A stretch of DNA of 64,000 bases, from NCBI GenBank assembly GCA_004565275.1, contig SDOX01000021.1:1380875-1444874 (forward strand), given 5' to 3'. Position 1 is the stretch's first letter; each line of letters begins with the position of its first letter. The translations under genes and the position numbers were made by a program. Positions 10,700 to 22,378 of this stretch are shown here, piece after piece. The DNA is from Nannochloropsis salina CCMP1776. Taxonomy: Eukaryota > Sar > Eustigmatophyceae > Eustigmatales > Monodopsidaceae. The notes beneath the pieces are model-generated. The model was given only the letters and a program-made list of their open reading frames with translations, searched no databases and had not been told where the DNA came from.

Positions 10700-12840
10700 A
10701 GACGCCGAACGGTCGCGTCCGAGAAGGTGACGTAGAGCAAGCGTCCGTCCACTTCCTGGTTGTGCAGAAGGATGCACGCATGCACAGCCGCCTCCACAGA
10801 CTGGAACGAAACGAGGGCGGGGGAGGTATGGGAGGAGGGCAGGAGTCGAGTCACCCCCATCACGCCCTCCTGCTGGGTAAGCAAGCTCCGGAATGTGATC
10901 TCCGAGGTGTCCTGGAAGGAGGGAGGAAGGGAGGGAGGGAGGGAGGGAGGGAGNNNNNNNNNNNNNNNNNNNNNNNNNNNNNNNNNNNNNNNNNNNNNNN
11001 NNNNNNNNNNNNNNNNNNNNNNNNNNNNNNNNNNNNNNNNNNNNNNNNNNNNNACCGGCGATCGAGAAAAGGGCGGGAGGAAGGGCGGAAACGAAGGAGG
11101 GAGGGAGGGAGGGAGGGAGGGAGGGAGGGAAAGAGCACCTGTCTACGGGGCCCACCACCGCGGGGGGACCGGAGGGCGTGGCGGAGGACGTGGCGGAGGA
11201 AGGGGTAGTGTCGGCAGGTCCGGCGGGAGCCGATCCCTCGGAGGTTTTCTTTTTCGTGTAGTCCCACGTCCGGTCGGTGTTGGCTCGCTAAAGGGAGGGA
11301 GGAGAAGTCGGCAGGAAGTTGTAAATCCGTGCAATCGCAGCGTGAAAAGCGAAAGGGAAGGTAAGACAGAAGAAAGAAGGAGGGCGGGAGGAAGGGAGGG
11401 AGGGGCGTGCGCACCACTTTAATGTCGTGATGGGTGGAGTATCCGACGCGAATCAAATTCGAGTCTGTGTACATGTTGCGGTGGTCGGCCTGCTCGTAAG
11501 CGGCTTGAGCCGAAGCGACATCGGGGTATTGGACGAGGGCCTGAAGGAGGGAGGGAGGGAGGGAGGGAGAATGAGTGGAGAGCGTTAGGTCCACGGGAGT
11601 GATGTCCGAAAAGGCAGGGCGGGCAGGAAGGCGGGAAGGAAGGCGGGAAAGAAGGCGGGAGGGAGGGCGGGAGGGAGGGCGGGAGGCAAGTACCTGGTTC
11701 CCAGCGCCTTTGTTGAACATGACGATCTTCTGGACGGGACCGTAGAAGGAGAAGAGGGTGTAGAGCGCGTCGAGGGTCACGGGGAAGAGGCCGTCGGTAA
11801 TGCGGGCGAGGATGACGTTGGAGGGCTCCGAGGTCCCGGGCCGGAGGTCCTGGGGGTTGGTGACCGTGCCCACTGAGGGAGGGAGGGAGGGAGGATGGGT
11901 GGGAGGGAGGGAGAGTGGGTGGGCGCGGCGGGGGGGGGTGCGACGAGGGCCTGGAGGGATCGAAGCGTCGGACAAGGAAGCTTCCAGAAAGTTCCACAGG
12001 TAAGGAGACGGCTACAAAAAGAGCGGAACATGACGGAGACAGGCACGTACATAGATGATCGTAGCGTGACGATGGGATGTTCCGCCCCCCCCGCCCTCGG
12101 CCCCGCCCTCCGCCTCTGCCTCGTCCTCCCCGCCCTTTCCCGTGCCTTGGCCGTCCCTCTCTCCCTCCTTCGCCCCTTCCCTCCACCGGGGTGCCTTCCA
12201 ACCCTGCCTCGCGCGTGGGAAAGGGCGCCTGGTACTCCTCCGCCCCCATCACTTCCGGGAATACACCGGTGTTCAACCCCGCGACCGTTTCCTCCTCCCG
12301 AGTAACGGCTGCGTGTTTTGTCCGTTTCTGCTGCCGTTGTTCCGATTCGGCCCGGGGCAACCCTCCCTCCGCCCCGCCTTCTTCCCCTCCCTCCCGGTCG
12401 TCGCCTTCTTCTTCTGTGGGCGGGAAGCTGATGTCCTTCACGCTCCGTTTTTTCCGCGACGGCGAGCCCCCCACTGGTCCCTCCACCTCCGGAGGTGCCT
12501 GCCTAGCCTCCTCCTCTCCCCGTCCCGTCTCCGCCGCCTCCCCGTTTCTTGCCGCTTGGCGTGAACCACCCTTCGCCCTTGTCTTCTTGGAAGGGGACGC
12601 GGGTTCGTTGGGTGCCGTCTCCTCTGCCTGGCTTGCTCCCTCCTCCACCACCGTCGGCGCGCCACGGCCTTTTCCTCCCCCCGCACGGGCCCTTCGCACG
12701 GGGGATATGGGCGCCGAGGGAGGGTCCTGCATTTCCTGTACCTCGTCCGCTGCAGGCGTTGTTCCATCGGCCGGAGTGTGACGTGTCTTTGACCGGCGTG
12801 TCACTTGGTTGCCCGTAGCCCCATTCCGTGTCGCGGGCAT
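10700..12840 (-). CDS. PTB / hnRNP-L-like RNA-binding protein (interrupted by gap)
   Basis: Likely nuclear regulator of splicing that binds pyrimidine-rich RNA. Exon 12840-12051 is a charged disordered region ending in a Gly-Arg (RGG-like) stretch. Exons 11872-11694 and 11540-11415 encode an RRM close to PTB RRM2 (ITDGLFPVTLDALYTLFSFYG, QYPDVASAQAAYEQ, NLIRVGYS). Exon 11287-11139 has DRTWDYTKK, equivalent to the PTB segment after RRM2. The last clear exon starts at 10911 and resembles the end of PTB RRM4 (ALVSFQSVEAAVHAC, LHNQEVDGR, YVTFSD). The 100-N gap lies between these parts, so RRM3 and the start of RRM4 are not visible. The 3' end is uncertain: the frame stays open through CCCT repeats to 10390, but known PTBs stop just after this motif. 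Confidence 0.75.
10954..11053. other. Assembly gap (100 N)
   Basis: Exactly 100 N, the usual placeholder for a gap of unknown size, flanked by (GGGA)n on both sides inside an intron of the PTB-like gene. Confidence 0.98.
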
Positions 12841-14367
12841 GCTCAAAGTTGTGCTGCAGAGCGGGGGGACAGGTAAAAAAACGGAAACAGAAGCCTCAAA
12901 AATACTGTCAAAATGCCATGGCAAAGTCTCTATACGCGTCGCGGAGCTAGCAAGCTTGAAAACATTCACACCCCCAAGTATCCCCCACCAGCACCCGAGC
13001 GTAGGATTATGGGTAGAAGGACCTGTGTCATCCACCACACGTTCCAACAAATCAAAACTCTCCATAATTGTTAAGCACTCACCGTATTCTTGGCCAGTGT
13101 CACCCACCTGTCCTAAGCTAGACGGGGTGGCGTCAAAGGAAAGAAAGTGATCGAACAGTGAGGGAGGGAAAGGCGGCGTCTTCCGCGGAGGGGAACCTCA
13201 TTCAAAATGCAAGCTGGTCTCTGGAAAGGACATATGAACGCAAAATCATCCCACTTTCAAGCTGATGTGCACCACGGGCAAATTTCTAACCGGTGCCCTC
13301 CAGAATCCAGCGGGAAATCGTGGGCATGTGGGTGGGTAGTGCTTGTGGATGGTCGAGACAGGCATTTCTGATCATCCTGCGGTGGTTAGGCAAAGAAAGC
13401 CTTTTTTTTTCACACCACCCCTTACGCACTGCCGCTGTGGGACGGAGTTGCCACTCACTACACGTGAAATGAGGAGCGGCACGAGCCCTGGTGATGTGGC
13501 AACGGCGTGCGGGCGTTGCGGCGTAAGCAGGCTCGGTTGTGGTGTTTTTCATGGGATATGCGGCGGACAGGAGCGAAGATTTTTGTTCTTCTTCCCTTCG
13601 GTGTTCCCAGCTGAAAGCCATACGACGCCTGCAGGGACAGGGAGTCACGGGACCACGACGACACACGTGTCATTGGCTTTGAGTTACACATATCTAGGAG
13701 GGGAGTACGGCGTTGTGGATGCCAGCATTTCTTGGCAGTAAAGCGGTGAGGAGTTGGGGCGCTTTGGCTGCTCTGCAGGTGCATGGAGAGAAGGAGCCTG
13801 AGAGCTTGTGGTGGATAGCTATTCACATTAACAACAAGCGCAAGCAACCACGTGGCACATTTTTACCGTCATTAAGGCATGCAAAAAGCGACCAGGGGTA
13901 CCGTGGTCTTGGAAGCGAAGCGTTCGTGTGAGGGCAAGACCACGTCGGAAGTTTTGAACGGGCCTGACGTTCTTCATCTCTCCCGCCCATGTTATCCCTT
14001 GTTCCTGTGCTTGCTTTTGGGATTGACCGCGGCATGTCCCTGGACAGTGCTTCTTCCCGTATCCTTGTGGGGAGTTTTTGGGACACGGCCATGCTGGACC
14101 AGATTTTGTCATAGGCTTGCCAGCGGTGGCGAGATCCTTATGAAGCTGTCGACCGCAGTACGCTTGTGTTCTGATAGCAATTGGCTTGGCGGCAGTGGCC
14201 GAGACATTTTTACATGTGAATCAGATGGCTATTGCTGTGGGCACTTGACTCCTTCTTGGCGGTTTTCTGGCCCTGCTGACCAAGTTCTTCTATATCCATC
14301 ACGGCATTCCACCACCTTCCCCCTCTAAACATGCGCAGAAACCTTCTTAATCTTGGCAATTGTAGTT
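12841..14367. other. Intergenic region between PTB-like gene and SUB2
   Basis: Several open frames of 60-150 residues exist on both strands (for example 13343-13741 + and 13828-14112 -), but none has a recognisable domain, convincing composition or splice partner. It presumably holds divergent promoters. Confidence 0.5.
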
Positions 14368-17300
14368 ATGGCAGACACGACGACACCCACCAACGAGGAC
14401 GAGCTGGTAGACTACGACGAGGAGAACGAGCAGGAGGAGAAGGTGGGGAAGGGGTTGATGGGGCAAGACGATGAGGATGGAGGGGAGCCGGCGCCCCCGG
14501 AAGGCCCCAGCTTTGTTGCTCAACGATCCAATTAAAAAACGATAGGGAGCCGAGGCGGGGGGAGATGAAGGACGCAAAGGTCACTACGTGGGGGTGCATG
14601 CGTCGGGATTCAAGGATTTTCTTTTGAAGGCGGAGTTGCTTAGGGCGCTGGTCGACTGCGGCTTTGAACATCCCTCGGAAGGTGGGATGGGAGGGAGTGA
14701 GGGAGGAAGAGGGGGGAGGGAGGGAAGGAGGGAGAGTTAGATGAAGAAGAAGTGATAGGGAGGGAGGGAGGGGGGGAGGGAGGAACAGGATTGCAGGTGG
14801 GGGTGTTATTTATGAGGATTCCTTTTCGGACGAGGACTCACTCCGACTTCTCTCCCCATCCCTCCTCCCTTTTCTCCTCCCTCAGTGCAACATGAGTGCA
14901 TTCCGCAGGCCATATTGGGCATGGATATAGTCTGTCAGGCCAAGTCCGGCATGGGGAAGACGGCGGTCTTCGTCCTCTCCACCCTCCACTTGCTGGAGCC
15001 CAAGGTAAGAAAGGGAGGGAGGGAGGGAGGGAGGGAGGGAGGGAGTGAGAGCGCTGGAGTGCCACGTGTGTGGTGGATTGAAGTAAGACGCGAAAAATGC
15101 GCTGAACATTAGGCTTGCTGACTTCCTCTCCTCCCTCCTTCCCTCCCTCCCTCCTTCCCTCCCTCCTTTCTCCCTCTCTTTGGGGGCCCCTCAGGACGAG
15201 GAATGCCCCTCTGTGATCGTGATTGGCCATACCCGTGAGCTGGCTTTCCAAATCTCCAAGGAGTATGCCCGGTTTGGCAAGTATTTGCCGCAGGTAACAT
15301 GAACCTTCCCTCCTTCCCGCCCTCCTTCTCGCCCCCCCTCCTTCCCCCCCTCCTTCCACACGCTTTCCCGCAAGGTCTCTCCGATCTATTTCAAGACCTG
15401 CTCGTTTTAACTTCCTCTCTTCGTCTATCGTTTTTTTGTTCTCGTTGACTTACAGGTGCGCGTGGCCGTATTCTACGGGGGGGTGCCCATCAAGCAAAAC
15501 ATGGATCTTCTCGCCAGCGACCAGAAGCCTCACATCATCGTCGGGACACCGGGGCGCATTCTGGAGCTTGTCCGGAAGAAGGTCCGTCCTCCCTCCCCCC
15601 CTCCTTCCCTATCTCCCTTTCGTTCTCCTTCCCTTGTTGCGGCACGCTCTTTCTCGTCCATCCTGCACGTGTGATGGACCCTAGGAGCCACCCCACCCTC
15701 AGCCGTCCCTGTCTCCCATCCTCCCCGCCTCCCTCAGGTCCTCAAGCTCGACCACGTGAAACGCTTCGTCTTGGACGAGTGCGACAAGCTTCTGGATGCT
15801 CTTGATATGCGTCGCGACATTCAGGAGATTTTCCGGGCCACACCGCACGAGAAGCAGGTGCGCCCTTCCTCCCCTCCCTCCCTCCCCCCCTCTCCTCCCT
15901 CCCTCCTCTACCTCCAATCTTTGTGCTCCCCTTTATTGGCCGTTAGGGGTTCATGGAGATGGTGTGGGCGGCTGCGATCGCTCGTGAGACGCGACTGTTG
16001 ACGCAGATGGTCTCTCCCCCCTCCCTCCCTCCCTCCCTCCCTCCCTCCCTCCTTTTACCAGGTGATGATGTTCTCGGCCACGCTTTCCAAGGAGATCCGG
16101 CCCGTTTGCCGCAAATTTTGCCAGGCCCCTTTGGAGATTTTCGTGGACGATGAGACCAAGCTCACCTTGCACGGGCTTCAGCAATTCTTCATCAAGCTGG
16201 GTCCGGAGGAGAAGAATCGGTGCGGGAGGGAGGGAGGGAGGGAGGGAGGGAAGGGGGTTAGGAGGGAGGGGAGGCAGAAGAGGGGGATGCGTCATTTGTA
16301 TGGGGTGGGTGGTGGGTGGAGGTGAGGATCATCGAGCTCTGCTCACCACACCCGTGCCTTTTGTTTTCGTCGCTTGTTTTGTGGCCATGGTGATGTTTCT
16401 CGTCCCTCGGTCGGGCCTTTTTCTCACCCTTCCCGTGCTCTTTGTCGTCCTCCTTACAGCAAGCTGAACGAACTCCTCGACGCTCTGGAGTTCAACCAGG
16501 TGGTCATCTTTGTCTCAAAGGTATACTTCCTCCTTCAATCCCTCCCTCCCTCCCTCCCACTCTCTTTTCCTCTCGCTCACGTGCCCCGCCGTTTCTTGTA
16601 GGTGAACCGTGCGAACGCGTTGAACAAGTTGCTCGTGGACTGCAACTTCCCTTCGATATGCATTCATGGCGGGATGAGCCAAGACGAACGGTAGGGAAAG
16701 ATAGATGCAGGGGGAATGGAAAGCCAGGATCAGACGTGTGACTGCGGGAATGGCTGCGACAATGCCGTCGAGGGAGGCAAGCTGAAGACACCGCTTCTCT
16801 TCTTCATCCTTTTCCGCGCCTTTTTTTCCCGCTTCTGCCCTTCCCACTTGTCTTTTATTCGCAGCATCCAGAAGTACAACTCGTTCAAAAATTGGGAGAA
16901 GCGCTTACTGGTCGCAACTGACCTCTTTGGACGTGGCATTGATATTCAGCGCGTCAATGTCGTGATCAACTACGACTTTCCTACGGTAGGAGCTGTCGGG
17001 CTTCTCCTTCCCTCCCTCTATCCCCCCCTTCCCTCCCTCCGCCCTTCCCTCTCATGTATGGCGCATTTTGGCTTTGGTTTCTTGGTGCCCCGTCCTCCAC
17101 GGGTGCTGCGGCATATCAGGGGGAAAAGAGTGCATCGTCTTTCCTGTTGACTCCATGATGTCGGCAAAGAACGAACACGTGAATGGTGTAGGCGAGCTCC
17201 TCCTATTGCCCGGCCCAAATCGGATAAGCATGGCCAGTTGGGGCAGAGGCGCCTGTGATTGGATGCAAAGACGTCGACTGAACCTTTTCCTCTCTCCCTC

Positions 17301-17812
17301 CCGCCCTCCCGCGTTCCCTCTCTCCCTCCTGCCCTCCCGCGTTCCCTCTCTCCCTTCCATCCTTTTTTCCGCCTGTAGGGTGAGGACGGTTCCGACAGCT
17401 ACTTGCACAGAGTGGGTCGTGCCGGTCGCTTTGGAACCAAGGGGCTGGCCATCTCCTTCATCTCTACCCCCGAAGATGCCGAACAGCTCGCGGCAGTGCA
17501 GTCGCGGTTCGAGGTAGGGAGGGACGGAAGGAGGGCGAGGAAGTGGGAGGGGAGGACGCGGGGCCTCAGGGTCACGACCCCGGAGGAGACTTCTTTCCAG
17601 GTCGCTGGCGGGGTAGATAGTGTCTGATGGGAAACCGATGGGTGTCGGCGGTGATCGAGCGGCAAGCAGGCTGGGCCGTCCGCCTGTTTTTCTGGGAAAG
17701 ACGAGCCGGGGGGGGAGGATGTCCTAAAACTTCTCACGCTTGCTCTTTGGCTATCCCCCAGGTGAAAATCCCCGAGCTGCCCGACACGATCGAGACGTCG
17801 CTCTACATGTGA
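14368..17812 (+). CDS. SUB2: DECD-box RNA helicase SUB2/UAP56 (DDX39)
   Basis: ATP-dependent RNA helicase of the spliceosome and the TREX mRNA export complex, in the nucleus. Twelve exons: 14368-14442, 14546-14681, 14886-15004, 15195-15293, 15456-15581, 15738-15857, 16062-16219, 16460-16520, 16602-16690, 16865-16985, 17379-17513, 17762-17812. Together they make 1290 nt (429 residues), almost the length of human UAP56. Motifs: Q-motif region SGFKDFLLK...[13 protein letters not shown], Walker [19 protein letters not shown] in place of DEAD, SAT, and a C-terminal [14 protein letters not shown] is diagnostic for this subfamily. All introns are short GT-AG; several have GGGA repeats after the donor and CCCT repeats before the acceptor. 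The start was chosen because exon 1 then joins exon 2 in frame and matches the acidic UAP56 N-terminus. Confidence 0.96.
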
Positions 17813-18520
17813 GCGTGGGGGCCGCAGGGTGGGAGGGTGGGAAGGGGCAAGGGAAGGCTGCCCTTAAAAACATTTCGCAAGGAAGGAGCCAGGATGGGTG
17901 TGGGAGCAAGAGCATGCGTGCGGTACCAGGCGGCGGCTCTTGTGGTGTCGTGGCTGTGGCTGTTGTGGGGAGGCAGGGGCCATGGCGTGAGGAGGGTGAT
18001 GTGCCAGACGTCCCGTGTTGTGGGGAGGGGAAACATCCCAGAAGGGGAAGGAGGAGGCAGTATACCGAGAGGAGGCTTGATTGGCGTGATAAGGAGGACG
18101 GGAGGGCGGGAGGGAAAGGAAGGAAAGTAAAGAGACCGGTTGTAAGGCATAAAAACACGTGTGTGTGACCTGATATGTTTCCTTCCATTGCTGTGCCTCC
18201 GAGAAATGGGTGGACAGGACGGGGAGGAGGATTCCAAAGCAAAAGAATACAAGGAGCGAGTAGGTCCCTCGGAGGATCACGCGTCCTGAATGGCCCGAAA
18301 CGTTCATTTAAACGTTCCGTTCGAAGAGTAAACGCACGGAACACGTCAAAGAAAACTCTGCCCCATGGCGGCCAAAACACAAGACAGTTGCTGCCCCTTT
18401 GAACCTATGGACGCACCACTCTCACGCGTCGTGCTTTCCAGTTTACCTGCAGTTTCATCTCCTTTCTCTCCACACTTCCCTCCCTCCCTCCCGCCCGCCC
18501 GCCCTCCTTCCCGCCCTCCT

Positions 18521-20060
18521 TTATCTACCCTTGCGCGCGTAGACTTTCAGGTCCACAATTTCCGCCATTTTTCCCTCCGAGGGCGCGAAAAGAGAGGTCG
18601 CTCCTCCGGGTAGCTTGGCGTAGGCCAAGCCTAGCTTGCTGATGGCTTTTCGGTCCGTGGTGAGTTTGAGGAAAAAGTCTTCATACCTGACGGGGGAACG
18701 GGAGGGGGGGAGGGAAGGAGGGAGGGAGGGAAGGAGGGGGGAAGAGAGGCAGGGAGGGAGGGAAGGAGGGAGGGAACAATGGGTGCGTTTCCATGCGTGG
18801 ACTTGCACGGGCTACCATACAGCCGTCTTGCTGGTCCTCAACAACCAAGGAAAGGAGAATGGATAAAGGGTACAAAAAGCGTCCCCAAAAAAAAGGCGCC
18901 GCACCCAAACTTGACGGCCAGCGCCGGATTGTCGTCGACGGCGTAGGAGGCTCCTCCCACTTTCGGGCACTTTATGGGCCGAGACGCCCGCATCTTGCCC
19001 TGAGGCCAAGTGAAAAGAAATGCAGAAATGCACTGGCGCTCGTCCCCGACGCCTTCCCAGCCCTGAGGGAAGGAAGGAGAGAGGGAGGGAGGGAGGGAGG
19101 GAGAAAACTCAGCATTCTCATGCCGGGAGAGGAAGGGGTGCGATGAAAGCCGTTTTCCTTTCGCTGTCTCCTCGTGTGTGTGTGTGCGTAGGTGTGCTCC
19201 CCCTCTTCCTCCTGCGTCCTTCTCTGCAGCATCATGCCCTTCGTCCACCCCCCCGCCCATTCTCCGCCCTCCCCCTCCCTCCCTACCTCCGGGTTGTACC
19301 CCCCGCACACGGCGCCTCCCCGAGTCCGGGCTACGACCAGGGTGGCTCCTCGGTTGTCCACTTTTCGGTGAAAATCCCCTTTTTTCCATCCGTCCCGGAC
19401 CGCGTCGTAGATCAGGTTCAGCGGCGCTTTTTCCAAGCGGGTCTGGGCGAGCAACGGGCGCAATGCCGCCACGTCGCGACTTGGAAGACAGGGAGAAAGG
19501 AAGGGGCAGGGAGAGTCCGTCGATGGGTGGTGCATGTGCTTGCACGATTCCGTTCCCGGAGAAAAGAGGCACACCATGCTGAGGGATCAAGCGCGCTACA
19601 TTCCCGAGCAAAACACACTCCATGCTAAAGGATCAAGCGCGCTATATTCCGTAGAAATGTGTTGCATGCATAATTTCCTTCTTACCTACCTGTCTCCTGG
19701 TAGGGGGTCCGCGAAGATGCTGGTCGTCGCAGGGTAGACCTCGGGAGAGGACTCGACGGAAATGCGGGCAAATCCCAAAGGTTTCGCCTCCTTGGCCCCA
19801 AAAAAAAGGGAAAACAGCTTGTCGACCAGCGTTGTGGGTGGTGGAGGAGGATCGTCCTCGGATGTGGCCGGACGGTGGATGAGGGAGGGTGCAAGACACG
19901 TGGCCGTGATGATAGAGGAGGAAGGCAGGGTGCACGATGAGGGTACTCGAGCAGGAGAGACGAAGGCACAAACGACCACAGGGAGAACAAGGAGGAGTAT
20001 GAAGACAGGCACAGGTCTCCACATGCCAGCTTTCCTGCCGTCCGCCATCACTATGTACAT
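18521..20060 (-). CDS. Plastid-targeted TLDc-domain protein
   Basis: TLDc (TBC/LysM-associated) domain protein. The N-terminus has a hydrophobic segment (VPVFILLLVLPVVV) followed by CAFVSPARVPSS, a signal peptide plus Phe-led transit peptide typical of plastid import in heterokont algae. After a Pro-rich linker come the TLDc motifs: YDAVRDGWKKGDFH with VDNRGATLVVART and GGAVCGGYNPE (about 19260-19470), then GWEGVGDERQ, AFLFTW and YAVDDNPALAVKFG (about 18910-19065), and a last exon RYEDFFLKLTT...DLKVYARKGR ending at 18521. At least four exons; borders approximate. TLDc proteins elsewhere are linked to oxidative-stress resistance and V-ATPase regulation; a plastid role is inferred only from the leader. 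Start at 20060 or the Met at 20048. Confidence 0.75.
19571..19650. repeat. Two-copy direct repeat in a TLDc intron
   Basis: Two imperfect copies, 19571-19604 and about 19615-19650, share ccatgct, then ggatcaagcgcgctayattcc. They lie in non-coding sequence of the TLDc gene. Too few copies for a functional call. Confidence 0.7.
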
Positions 20061-20417
20061 TTGGTAATTAGACAAGGTGGGGATTAGTGGCACGGCTGTG
20101 GTGTTGTGCTGAATGTCCGGGGGGAACAACCTTGAAGCAGAGGAACTAGCGATGCATATGATCAGAGCGAGCGATGCGCTCCCACGCCCAAAGGACAAAA
20201 AGCCTGGTCCGTATTTAAGGTCACGCTCAAAAGAAGAGTTGGACGGTCACATGGACGGGTATGGAAGTAATGCTGTCAAATTGAGTGGTCTTCGTTGGGG
20301 GGGGCGGCCCATCAGAAAGCACAAGACGCCAAGAACGTGCACGTCAAAAACTACCTCCTCACCCCCCGACGCTTTTTGTGAAGTCGACAGGGCACTTCCT
20401 ATAATACGCAAGGCGCC

Positions 20418-21088
20418 ATGCAGCAAGCCTGGTTGTTCCTCCTAGACACAAGCACCAGCATGGGTGACCCGTACGCCCATCCAGCCCTCCTTGATGACCT
20501 TCCTTCAAGTATACAAGTCCCTCCACCCTCCAAACTCCAAGTTGCACAAGAAATAGTAACCTTGCTGGTGGCAGCGCAGGCAGTGGCGGAGTCAGGCAAG
20601 TTTTTTTCTGGGTACAACAAAGCCATGCGTGTGTTGAGAGAAAAGAAATCTGACAAGAAAGCCAGTCTCATGGAAGCATTGGACGAGGGAGGATGGCAAG
20701 TCCTTTTCGTGTCGTGCTTCGTGCTGACATCCTTCGTGTGTCTCGTTTCCCAGGGAGGGCCACTCGAAAGTGCCAAATCGGGGCCTGTGCCTTTGGGACC
20801 GACGAGACATCTCACCCGCTCGAAGCGTTGGGGGCAGGGTATGAGAATTTGCTCGAGGTCTCCCCCCTCCACCCCCTGGATTTTGGGCGTTTGCTGGACG
20901 TGCTCCACCTCCCTCCCTCCCGTACTGGCGTCAAAGGCGACATACTGGCCGGTCTGATCCTGGCAGTGGACCGGCTGAAAGCCCGGACGGAGGTGTTGGG
21001 CAAACGCTGCCTCCGGCATTTGGTGGTTGTGACGGACGCGTGCTCGGCTCTGCGGGAGGTGGAGGGCCTAGAGGCGGTGGTGGAACAG
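20418..21088 (+). CDS. Ku80-like N-terminal vWA domain (gene truncated)
   Basis: Start of a Ku80 (XRCC5) type DNA end-binding protein of non-homologous end joining. Exon 20418-20699 begins MQQAWLFLLDTSTSMG, a vWA beta strand with an intact DxSxS-type metal site, and includes helix KLQVAQEIVTLLVAAQ. Exon 20771-21088 reads CQIGACAFGTDET, then YENLLEV, DFGRLLDVL, DILAGLILAVDRL and RCLRHLVVVTDACSAL; the FGTDxT and the order of strands fit Ku80 rather than Ku70. The splice at 20699/20771 keeps frame (acceptor cgaaag). The exon ends at a donor in a GGGA repeat (21089), and the rest of Ku80 (beta-barrel, arm, C-terminal helices, about 500 residues) is not found downstream. Either the locus is misassembled or the gene is truncated. 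Confidence 0.6.
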
Positions 21089-21224
21089 GTTGGAGGGAGG
21101 GAGGGAGGGAGGGAGGGGGAACCCGCAGGCTGCGTAAGAAACGAATGGGATCACCCCCAGGTCTTCCCGTCCCTCGTCTCTCCTCCCTCTCTCCCTCCCG
21201 TCCACCCTCCCTCCCTTCCCTCAC

Positions 21225-21458
21225 CTTATCAATGATCAACAAGTCGTGGCCACAGTACAAGACCTGCACGGGCCCCGCCTCCTCCAGCGTGCTTGGTTCG
21301 CTTCGTCCCCTCCCTCCCCCCCTGCCTCCCCCTCCGTCCTCCACGGTGCCAGAAGCATCCAGGTCCGCTTGTCCACGCGTTGGTATGATGACGCGGGCGA
21401 GGTCGATGCTGTGTGTGCATTTACATGTTGTTGAGCATGGTTCCCACGCGGCAATCAT
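21225..21458 (-). CDS. Possible first exon of an RluA-like pseudouridine synthase (fragment)
   Basis: The minus-strand frame ends VQVLYCGHDLLIIDK right before a donor (AAG|GTGAGG at 21224). This resembles the start of the RluA catalytic domain, where VLYEDxHLLVVxK is followed by P-A-G. The preceding ~55 residues are low-complexity. No downstream exon with the catalytic Asp is seen leftwards, where the Ku80-like exons lie instead. A chance match is possible. Confidence 0.3.
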
Positions 21459-22378
21459 CGTGGGGGAAGTGATCAGTCGTTGACTCCTCGTGAGGCTTCG
21501 CCTTGTCGGTCGAAAGCAAACACAGGCATTTAGCGTTCAAAGGCAACATGGAAAGGCTTTTGGCGGTAGAGGAAAAGCACACAGTCCCATAAATCCATTT
21601 GTGCCGACACCTGATCGTCATTCTTCAGGGGATTCATGCGCATGTTTATGCTTCGAGATGTGCAGTACATACCTCGATTGGGAGGGCCTTGATGCCTGTA
21701 TAAGCCCACATGCAGGAAAGGGGGCACGAATAGACGAGGACATGCACTTAAATCCCCATTTGTGTCTGTCTGTGTAATTTATTCTCTTGTTGTTGATATG
21801 GGTGTTGTAGACTCGGAGTGTTGTTTCAAGTGGTTGGGGTGAAAAGGAAATATGCCAGGAGGTTAAACGACAGAGCCAGCGTGTAGTCAGTGTACACGTA
21901 TCGACGCGTACGACAGACCGGTATTACAGAGAAAGTAACAAATATGTACATGTGTGATAGACCTGGTATACTCTTTGTTTATCAACGACGCTGTAACGAC
22001 GATTACTGAAGGTGGTAACCAATCACCTTTCCGAATGTCCGCCGCATAGATTAAGTTCCAAATGAAGCAACGATTTTCCACTTTTACACCGCGACACACG
22101 ACGAAATCGTTGATTACTTCCTTCGATCAAGACACGATTAATATTCGCAGCTCAAGAGTAAAGCTTCTCTCTCGTTATATCCCTGCACGAGAGACGTGTC
22201 ATCATTCTGCTCTTGCGCCGTGGCGCTCTCAACTCCTGGACACCTTATCCTCATCGATCTTCACGGTGCCAACTGAACTCACAGCCGGAAAGCGAATCTT
22301 GAACAATAAGGGCCATGTTACGCAAATTTTTCTCCTATAACATAACCAACATCCTCTTTTTTGAGTCCATCGCGGCCC
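21459..22378. other. AT-richer intergenic stretch, nothing recognised
   Basis: Short open frames on both strands without domains or splice partners. The (GGGA)n repeats stop abruptly here. Confidence 0.5.

Noticed and set aside
13286-14112. Several 90-150 residue frames between the PTB-like gene and SUB2
   Set aside because: Overlapping on both strands, no domain, no splice partners; kept only as an intergenic note.
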